In this document: positions 23,670 through 28,975 of the stretch, piece after piece
Layout: the number at the start of each line of letters is the position of its first letter
How positions within the stretch are numbered: the stretch's first letter is position 1
The notes under the pieces: model-generated
What the model saw: only the letters and a program-made list of their open reading frames with translations
What the model was told of the DNA's origin: nothing
Database searches by the model: none
Program-made: the position numbers and the translations under genes
NCBI GenBank assembly: GCA_910586765.1
Contig: CAJUJJ010000017.1
Location: 1-28,975, forward strand
Length of the DNA stretch: 28,975 bases
DNA from: an uncultured Clostridia bacterium
GTDB lineage: Bacteria > Bacillota > Clostridia > Lachnospirales > Anaerotignaceae
Reading direction: 5' to 3'

Positions 23670-24596
23670 ATGTGTCATTTTAAAGCAGAAAATGAAATGT
23701 GGTCAGTAAGTTTTACAGAGGAAGGTTTTGTAAATGTAGAAAATAAAACAGACATAACGAAATCCTTTCATATACATCTGTTTCAATATAGGTATCAATA
23801 TTTGTATACAGAATGGTTGGTATTTCCACAAGCTTTTTTTACACCTGACTTAAAATATGTTATTGTAACATATGGCATAGGTTATGTTTATTTTATATCA
23901 CTTTCAGAAAAAAGAGTTGTAAAATTTTTTAAACTATTTCCAGATATTAGCTATGAAGATAATTCTTTTGAGGAAATATATACTTGTTGCTATTATGACG
24001 AACTAACACAAGTAGATTTCAGTAATACGGGACGTTATGCAGCCATTCGTGTCAGAGCTATTTATGACCCACAAGATGCAGATGGACGAGAAGTAATATT
24101 TACACCCGTTTATTTTAGTAGTGTTTTCATTGTTGACCTTTACAATTTAGAACTATGTTTTTATGAGTATTACAACGATGTGCAAGAGGAATATAAAAAT
24201 TTAGCATCTATCGCTTTTAGCCCTAATGATAACTATATCGCAATGGGAGCATTAGGTACTATTGTAAAAGTATTTTGTATTGCAAATAAAAAATGTCTTG
24301 GAAAATTTTCTTCTTTGGTATGGATTTCAGATTCAACAGCTATAAAAGATTGTCATTTGATTGCTTTTTTAGATGAAAATAATTTTGTATATGTCAATAA
24401 AGACAATGATATTATTAAAGTTAGTTTACAGCAAAACGGACAATTTGTGCAATCCGGAATTATAAAAACGAATTATGATAAACCGCTCTATATTCAAAAA
24501 ATAGAATTAAATGAAAATGAAATAATATGTTATGTTGCTGGCTCCATGAATTATCAAGAACAAAAAACATTTAAACTATGTTTTGATGCGATATAA
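23670..24596 (+). CDS. Beta-propeller-like protein of unknown function
   Basis: A 308-aa cytoplasmic protein without signal peptide or membrane segment. Repeating strand patterns such as FFTPDLKYVIVTYGIGYVYFI, VDFSNTGRYAAIRV and ASIAFSPNDNYIAMGALGTIVKVFCIANKKCLGKF resemble WD40-like blades (the 'FSPN...IA.G....V.V' register), so a beta-propeller is likely. No enzyme motif is seen. The start is ATG at 23670 with GGAGGTG 9 nt upstream. It is monocistronic, with a bidirectional terminator downstream. The partner and role are unknown. Confidence 0.7.
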   Translation: MCHFKAENEMWSVSFTEEGFVNVENKTDITKSFHIHLFQYRYQYLYTEWLVFPQAFFTPDLKYVIVTYGIGYVYFISLSEKRVVKFFKLFPDISYEDNSFEEIYTCCYYDELTQVDFSNTGRYAAIRVRAIYDPQDADGREVIFTPVYFSSVFIVDLYNLELCFYEYYNDVQEEYKNLASIAFSPNDNYIAMGALGTIVKVFCIANKKCLGKFSSLVWISDSTAIKDCHLIAFLDENNFVYVNKDNDIIKVSLQQNGQFVQSGIIKTNYDKPLYIQKIELNENEIICYVAGSMNYQEQKTFKLCFDAI

Positions 24597-24607
24597 TCAA
24601 TAAAATA

Positions 24608-24647
24608 AGCCAAAAAAAGTCATATAAATACATTTTTTTGGCTTTTC
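24608..24647. terminator. Bidirectional terminator
   Basis: AGCCAAAAAAA pairs with TTTTTTTGGCT (24633-24643) around a 14-nt loop, flanked by T on the plus strand. It sits between the propeller gene and the convergent HNH gene. Confidence 0.75.
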
Positions 24648-24650
24648 TTT

Positions 24651-24911
24651 TTATCTTTTTCGAAATATATTTCTAACAATATTTTTCCCTAAATCTGTTA
24701 CAGTTTCCAATCCCATACTATTTTGTTTAGAACGATTACAAGTTTTACACATACACTGCAAATTTAAAATGTTATCACTTCCTCCTCTACTTTGAGGAAT
24801 AATGTGGTCAATATCTACATCAGATTTGCGAAGTTTTTTACCGCATCTAACACAAGTATACCAACCATGATTGGATTTATTTTTATCAAAATAAACATCT
24901 CTATATCCCAT
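24651..24911 (-). CDS. HNH endonuclease-like protein
   Basis: An 86-aa HNH nuclease-domain protein. The zinc-finger-like pairs Cys20/Cys23 and Cys55/Cys58 bracket the metal-binding core DIDHIIPQSRGGSDNILNLQ, with Asp35-His36 and Asn47/Asn50. This is the minimal length for a stand-alone HNH domain. AAGAGGC precedes the ATG. No methyltransferase, intron or phage packaging gene is adjacent, so no biological role can be assigned; it may be a general nicking nuclease or a domesticated fragment. Confidence 0.85.
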   Translation of the reverse strand: MGYRDVYFDKNKSNHGWYTCVRCGKKLRKSDVDIDHIIPQSRGGSDNILNLQCMCKTCNRSKQNSMGLETVTDLGKNIVRNIFRKR

Positions 24912-25029
24912 GTAAATGCCTCTTTTCCCAATATAATAATAAAAATATTATACTTCATAAAAAAGCATTATACAACAAAATTCGCCAATTTTTAATATAA
25001 AATCGACGAATTATTACAATATCTATTTA

Positions 25030-26019
25030 TTATGAAATTGTTTGAAGCCATTTTATCATTTCTTCATTTTTTTCTATCCCTGCAATACATACTTCCATTC
25101 TTTCTAACATAGCAGGCGAAACGCAAACACGTCTTTTATTATAATATTCATTACACAATGAAAGAAATTTTTCAGGATATATAAACAATGCTAAAAGCAT
25201 TTTTTTATCTTGAGCAGATAAAGGATTTTCGCTATGATATTCAGAAAACATTTTTTCTACTGTTTCTATATCCCATTGCTGTTTTTTTAAAAAACGCTTA
25301 AAATACATTACCAAATCTACCATATTATTATCATAAGTACATTTTGAAAATCCTGTTACAAATATATTGCCTTTTTCATTTCTTCTAATATTTTCTCCTT
25401 TAAAAGCATTATGACATATTGTTTTTTGCTGTTCCACTTTTTTCATTTCTTTTTCATATTCTGCTTCTAAAAACAACTCATTTGCTTGCTCTATTTTTTC
25501 CATATAATAATTATAGTTTTGTTTCACAATCAAATCTAGTGCACTATACCCTCCCTGTTTTTCTATTCTTTTTTTTATTTTTAACAATTCAATTCTTCTC
25601 TTTTCATATATTTTCAAACGATTTTTTACTGCAAAATATCCTGCTGTACTATTTAATCCCTTTGCTGCATTATGTAATTTTGCCAACGTTTTTGCTCCTA
25701 TTACAAATGTTTGTTTTTCCTCCTCATCAAGAGCTTCTGTTTCTATTGCCTTCTCTACTATATAATCATTTTCTTCCCATGTATAATAGGGCAGTCCTTG
25801 CTGACTTATTTCAAATCGGTTAATATTACAAAATCCTTTTTGATATAAATGTTCTTTTATATCATATTCAAACAATATCTGTTTTCTATGAGAAGTATTT
25901 TTACGTATCTCAAGCAATCCTTTATCTGTTTTGCAGAGGTAGCCTGTGCGAATTCTATTTCCACCATAAAAACGTAATCCATATCCTTCCCATAATATTT
26001 TATCATAGTTATATTCCAT
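25030..26019 (-). CDS. CotS-family spore-coat protein, kinase-like but catalytically degenerate
   Basis: A 329-aa protein with the aminoglycoside-phosphotransferase-like fold seen in CotS/YutH spore-coat proteins. The overall pattern is recognisable: N-lobe strands, a TLAKLHNAAKG helix at about 111-121, then the catalytic-loop equivalent at 203-210 and the metal-loop equivalent at 222-226. The catalytic Asp is replaced (HNAFKGEN instead of HxDxxxxN), and the DFD-like motif reads TGFSK. It is therefore probably a pseudokinase acting structurally. A strong GGGGGGAG precedes the ATG. The gene supports a spore-forming host. An unrelated phosphotransferase-like protein is the alternative. Confidence 0.7.
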   Translation of the reverse strand: MEYNYDKILWEGYGLRFYGGNRIRTGYLCKTDKGLLEIRKNTSHRKQILFEYDIKEHLYQKGFCNINRFEISQQGLPYYTWEENDYIVEKAIETEALDEEEKQTFVIGAKTLAKLHNAAKGLNSTAGYFAVKNRLKIYEKRRIELLKIKKRIEKQGGYSALDLIVKQNYNYYMEKIEQANELFLEAEYEKEMKKVEQQKTICHNAFKGENIRRNEKGNIFVTGFSKCTYDNNMVDLVMYFKRFLKKQQWDIETVEKMFSEYHSENPLSAQDKKMLLALFIYPEKFLSLCNEYYNKRRVCVSPAMLERMEVCIAGIEKNEEMIKWLQTIS

Positions 26020-26105
26020 TTCTCTCCCCCCGCAACAGTGCTATTATTATAAAATAGTAACCATATCTCTTTTTATCATATGAAGCAAGCCTTTAGAATA
26101 TAACT

Positions 26106-27308
26106 TTATTTTTGTTTTTCTTTTGCACATTGCAATAATATCTCTTTTGTATTTTTTTCTGGATTTCTATGCACTACATCTAGTAAAAAATGTAACATAG
26201 TTCCTATTTCTTTCCCCTTAACCATTCCTGTTTTGATTAAATCTTCCCCTGTAACAGTCAATTCCTTTAATGTAATACAATCTCCTCTTTGTAATATTTT
26301 ATCAAAACAATCTCTTAATTGTTTTATATTTTGTCTTTGTTGTATTTCTTGTATCAAAAGAAGCCTATTTAGTTGTTCTGTTGTCATTTCATTTGCTTTT
26401 TTTCGCAACTCATATTCTTCTAGTGCAATATCATCTTTTAAATGTTTTAAAAGCATTACAACTGTTTTTACAGTATTATTATCAAATTTTAAATATTTTA
26501 AAAACGCTTCTCCTTGTTCTGCCGTCATATATTGTAAAAATATTGTCCATATTATCATTCTGTCAAAAGGAGCTTTTTTTATCTGTTTTATTACTTGTTC
26601 CCCATATTGCTCCATTTTTTCTGACAACATAGGTGATATTTCATTTAAAAGCCCTGATTGCCACAAAAGATTTATTTTTTCTATATGTTCAGACAGTAAC
26701 ATCTTTTCTAATTCATCACGTATTCTTTCTACACTAATTTTTTTAATTAATCCCTTTTGCTGCTGTAATGCCTCATATGTTTTTTGTTCTATATCAAATC
26801 CAATTTGTGCAGAAAAACGTAATGCCCTTAACATTCTCAAGGCATCTTCTTGAAAACGTTCTGCTGCATTTCCTACTCCTTTTATTATTTTTTGTTCTAT
26901 ATGCTTTTGTCCTGAAAAATAATCTTTTATTCCCTCTTGTGGGTGGTAGGCTATGGCATTGATTGTAAAATCCCTTCTTTGTAAATCTTCTTTTAAACTT
27001 TTTGTAAATGTTACATTGTTGGGGTGTCGGCAGTCATCATATTTTCCTTCTATACGATATGTTGTTACTTCGTAATGTTCCCCCTCCCATGATACTGTTA
27101 CTGTGCCATGCTGCAATCCAGTATCATATGTTCTATTAAAAATTTTTTTAATTTGTTCTGGTTCTGCTGATGTAGTAATATCCCAATCTTGAGGTTGTCT
27201 TTTTAAAAAACAATCTCTCACACACCCTCCCACAATATATGCCTCATATCCAGCAGAATTAATTTTTTGCAACATTCTTTCTATTTTTTTAGGTATATTC
27301 AAATTCAT
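26106..27308 (-). CDS. cca: CCA-adding tRNA nucleotidyltransferase
   Basis: A 400-aa class II nucleotidyltransferase that builds or repairs the 3'-CCA end of tRNAs. The head domain has IVGGCVRD (25-32) and the metal-binding DWD (41-43), followed by RRDFTINAIA and ERFQEDALRMLRALRFSAQIGF, the neck-domain hallmark. The C-terminal body is helical and divergent, as usual. AAGGAA lies 8 nt before the ATG. The tRNA-Lys downstream in this window lacks an encoded CCA, consistent with need for this enzyme. CCA-adding and A-adding forms cannot be told apart with certainty here. Confidence 0.93.
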   Translation of the reverse strand: MNLNIPKKIERMLQKINSAGYEAYIVGGCVRDCFLKRQPQDWDITTSAEPEQIKKIFNRTYDTGLQHGTVTVSWEGEHYEVTTYRIEGKYDDCRHPNNVTFTKSLKEDLQRRDFTINAIAYHPQEGIKDYFSGQKHIEQKIIKGVGNAAERFQEDALRMLRALRFSAQIGFDIEQKTYEALQQQKGLIKKISVERIRDELEKMLLSEHIEKINLLWQSGLLNEISPMLSEKMEQYGEQVIKQIKKAPFDRMIIWTIFLQYMTAEQGEAFLKYLKFDNNTVKTVVMLLKHLKDDIALEEYELRKKANEMTTEQLNRLLLIQEIQQRQNIKQLRDCFDKILQRGDCITLKELTVTGEDLIKTGMVKGKEIGTMLHFLLDVVHRNPEKNTKEILLQCAKEKQK

Positions 27309-27340
27309 ATTTTCATTCCTTTTTATATCATTTATAAAAA

Positions 27341-27365
27341 AAAGGGGCTATGATAACCCCCTTTT
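27341..27365 (-). terminator. Terminator after bacteriohemerythrin
   Basis: On the minus strand AAAAGGGG pairs with CCCCTTTT around a 9-nt loop and runs into further T. Confidence 0.75.
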
Positions 27366-27374
27366 ATGTATTCT

Positions 27375-27779
27375 TTATTGCTGTGATTTAATATGAGCAG
27401 CTACTTTTACATCTTGTATTTTGATATGGTTTAAAAGCCAGCCTCCTATGCTTGTATTTACTTTTCCTACTAATGCAATAGTAGGTCCTTCTTTTTGTAA
27501 TTGTACGGATAATTCTCTTACCACTTTTTTAAATTCTTCATGGTATCTTTTATGATTTACATAATCTGGATAACGATATTTTAATTGCAATTTTTCTTCA
27601 TCTGAAAAATGCTTTGCTGTATAGTCATATAAAAATTTCATTGTTTTTGTAATTTCTTCTCTGCCCTTGCCAGAGGAACACGCTTGCAATAAATTATTAA
27701 TTGCTGTAATTAATTGCTTATGTTGCTGGTCTATCATTTCATTTCCTGTTTCTAAATTTTTATCCCATAAAAAAGCCAT
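27375..27779 (-). CDS. Bacteriohemerythrin
   Basis: A 134-aa four-helix-bundle di-iron O2-binding protein. All seven ligands are visible: His20, His57, Glu61, His76, His80, His118 and Asp123, in the motifs DQQHKQL, HFSDEE, YVNHKRYHEEF and WLLNHIKIQD. In anaerobes it is thought to bind or sense oxygen or protect against it. AGGAGG precedes the ATG. It stands upstream of cca on the same strand but is separated from it by a terminator. Confidence 0.93.
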   Translation of the reverse strand: MAFLWDKNLETGNEMIDQQHKQLITAINNLLQACSSGKGREEITKTMKFLYDYTAKHFSDEEKLQLKYRYPDYVNHKRYHEEFKKVVRELSVQLQKEGPTIALVGKVNTSIGGWLLNHIKIQDVKVAAHIKSQQ

Positions 27780-27924
27780 GATATATCCTCCTTTATTTGT
27801 TTCTAAATGCTTTATTTCTTATCCATTCTATACCTATTTTTATAATAATGCAATAATATTACTCATGAATAAAAAATATACTGTCAAAAAATTGTTTTCT
27901 GCTATTATTTTTTACAAATTTTTA

Positions 27925-27953
27925 TTGACAAATATCTCTTTTTGTTGTATCAT
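27925..27953 (+). promoter_or_regulatory. Promoter for tRNA-Lys
   Basis: A perfect TTGACA (27925-27930) and TATCAT (27948-27953) with 17-bp spacing, placing the start of transcription about 20 bp before the tRNA. Confidence 0.7.
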
Positions 27954-27981
27954 ATTTTTTACAGTTCAGTTAATCATATTT

Positions 27982-28054
27982 GCACCTTTAGCTCAGTTGG
28001 TAGAGCAACTGACTCTTAATCAGTGGGTCTAGGGTTCGAGCCCCTAAAGGTGCA
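27982..28054 (+). tRNA. tRNA-Lys (anticodon CTT)
   Basis: A 73-nt cloverleaf: acceptor GCACCTT/AAGGTGC with discriminator A, D-arm GCTCAGTTGGTAGAGC, anticodon stem ACTGA/TCAGT with loop CTCTTAA (anticodon CTT at 28015-28017), and T-arm TAGGG-TTCGAGC-CCCTA. CCA is not encoded. Confidence 0.95.
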
Positions 28055-28064
28055 GTTTAGAAAG

Positions 28065-28104
28065 CGGAGTTTTGTGACATTTGTCATGGGGTTCCGTTTT
28101 TTTT
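28065..28104 (+). terminator. Terminator after tRNA-Lys
   Basis: A 14-pair stem with several G-U pairs (CGGAGTTTTGTGAC with GTCATGGGGTTCCG) closed by ATTT and followed by eight T. Confidence 0.85.
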
Positions 28105-28459
28105 ATTTTTGCGCTAAAATATGGCATATTGATAAGGTTTTTGGAATTACTACTAAAAAATAAAACCATTCTACTATTCTAATCTTATATTATAATTTTT
28201 TGTAATATTACCAAATAATAAGTTATCATTTTGTTGTGTACTGCAATTTTACTATATCTATATAATACATTATATCGCATTTTCACTAACATTTTATTAA
28301 TACAAAATATACAAAAATACATTATATCGCTAGCATTTTAAATAACAACAGTGCTATAATATAATGTAATTAAACAAACCGAATAAGGGGCTAGCCCCTT
28401 ATTTACTACAGTTATCGTAGTAAATTTTTTACCATTTTATACTAGTGAGGGGGAATATT
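28105..28459 (+). promoter_or_regulatory. Leader region of the surface-protein gene
   Basis: A 355-bp A+T-rich non-coding region. ATACATTATATCGC occurs twice (28265-28278 and 28317-28330). An extended -10, TGCTATAAT, ends at 28360. A perfect 22-bp palindrome centred on GGGGCTAGCCCC covers 28382-28403. Directly after it, ATTTACTAC/GTAGTAAAT with a T run (28401-28430) looks like an intrinsic terminator placed before the start codon, that is, a possible attenuator. GAGGGGG follows as ribosome site. Confidence 0.5.
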
Positions 28460-28975
28460 ATGAGAAAAACAAAACCAATTCGTATTTTGTTGTCCTATGT
28501 ACTCACAATATCTATGCTTTTGGGTTTACTTCCAAGTACAGTATTGGCAGAAGAACAACAACAGATATTTGAATGCGGTCAAGAGCTTCATAGCCACAGT
28601 GAAGAATGTTACGACGAAAGTCAAACACTCATTTGTGACAAACAAGAGCATACTCATACAGAACAATGTCTAGTACAGTATGAGCAGCAAAATGAGCAAA
28701 ACACAGACAATACAAAACAAAACACAAATGACATTTTTGATGACAATCAAACTGACAGTGATGATGTTTCTTCCGATGACAACAACCAAAATGACAACAA
28801 TGATGCTTCTTCTGACAACGACGATAACCAAAATGACAGTGAAGTTTCTTCTGACGATAATAACCAAAATGACAGCGAGGTTTCTTCCGACGATGATAAC
28901 CAAAATGACAGTGACGTTTCTTCCGACGATGATAACCAAGTCGACAGTGACGTTTCTTCCGACGATGATAACCAA
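28460..28975 (+). CDS. Secreted repeat-rich surface protein, 5' part
   Basis: The first 172 codons of a protein that runs off the window. A signal peptide covers about residues 1-33 (basic RKTKPIR, hydrophobic core, STVLA cleavage). Next come two Cys/His motifs, CGQELHSHSEECY and CDKQEHTHTEQC, of a kind common at the N-terminus of Firmicute cell-wall adhesins. From about residue 98 it becomes a low-complexity acidic tandem repeat with consensus NDSDVSSDDDNQ. The ribosome site is GAGGGGG. It is likely a wall-anchored or extracellular protein; domains beyond the repeat are not visible. The minus-strand reading of the repeat is an artefact. Confidence 0.8.
   Translation, partial: MRKTKPIRILLSYVLTISMLLGLLPSTVLAEEQQQIFECGQELHSHSEECYDESQTLICDKQEHTHTEQCLVQYEQQNEQNTDNTKQNTNDIFDDNQTDSDDVSSDDNNQNDNNDASSDNDDNQNDSEVSSDDNNQNDSEVSSDDDNQNDSDVSSDDDNQVDSDVSSDDDNQ
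28751..28975 (+). repeat. Tandem 36-bp repeats encoding an acidic linker
   Basis: Six visible units of 36-42 bp. The last four are 36 bp (12 residues) and nearly identical, the first two are longer and diverged, and the array continues past the window. Increasing identity toward the 3' side suggests recent expansion. Confidence 0.85.

Noticed and set aside
28751..28975. CRISPR-like array
   Set aside because: Units are contiguous, in frame, lack unique spacers and encode a low-complexity peptide within a signal-peptide protein.
28670..28975. Minus-strand Val/Ile-rich reading frame
   Set aside because: It is the complement of the acidic repeat, with no ribosome site; an artefact of repeat composition.

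Overview
The window looks like chromosome from a low-GC, Gram-positive, spore-forming anaerobe of the class Clostridia. The evidence is strong AGGAGG ribosome sites, very A+T-rich spacers, dense intrinsic terminators, a CotS-like spore-coat protein, a Re-type citrate synthase beside an isocitrate dehydrogenase, ferredoxin-like and hemerythrin proteins, and no respiratory genes. No genus is claimed.

Layout. 0.4-3 kb: a small unknown protein, an EamA/DMT transporter and a secreted copper-amine-oxidase-N-like protein. 2.97-3.27 kb: a hairpin-rich, relatively G+C-rich intergenic element. 3.3-6.4 kb: a minus-strand operon for Re-citrate synthase, isocitrate dehydrogenase and a small unknown protein, which would supply 2-oxoglutarate for glutamate. 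6.6-7.7 kb: a PPP-family phosphatase and a 60-aa small protein. 8.1-13.9 kb: two small unknown proteins facing an AprX-like subtilase gene that is split by a 3,397-bp element, then another unknown small protein. 14-15.1 kb: a NapH-like ferredoxin membrane protein and a 50-aa membrane protein. 15.1-20.3 kb, all minus strand: FAD oxidoreductase, DUF1858 protein, signal peptidase I, a UDP-GlcNAc 2-epimerase fused to a long charged tail, and a fumarylacetoacetate-hydrolase-family enzyme. 20.6-23.5 kb: argG and argH. 23.7-27.8 kb: a beta-propeller-like protein, an HNH nuclease, a CotS-like pseudokinase, CCA-adding enzyme and bacteriohemerythrin. 28 kb: tRNA-Lys(CTT), then the start of a repeat-rich secreted surface protein that runs off the window.

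The main discovery candidate is the split protease. The first half (9088-9345) stops inside the catalytic-His motif GHGTH. The second half (12743-13459) resumes at the next codon. Both junctions share the 6-bp core ACACAC, and removing one core plus the 3,397 bp between gives a 324-codon in-frame subtilase with Asp48, His83, Asn182 and Ser272 all present. The inserted DNA carries a short serine recombinase ending 8 bp from the left core, a secreted protein with its own promoter, and a GntR/FCD regulator with an operator-like inverted repeat. This is the architecture of a skin-like excisable gene-interrupting element, at a host gene and with a cargo I do not recognise as described. Whether excision is developmental, regulated by the GntR protein, or does not occur cannot be told from sequence.
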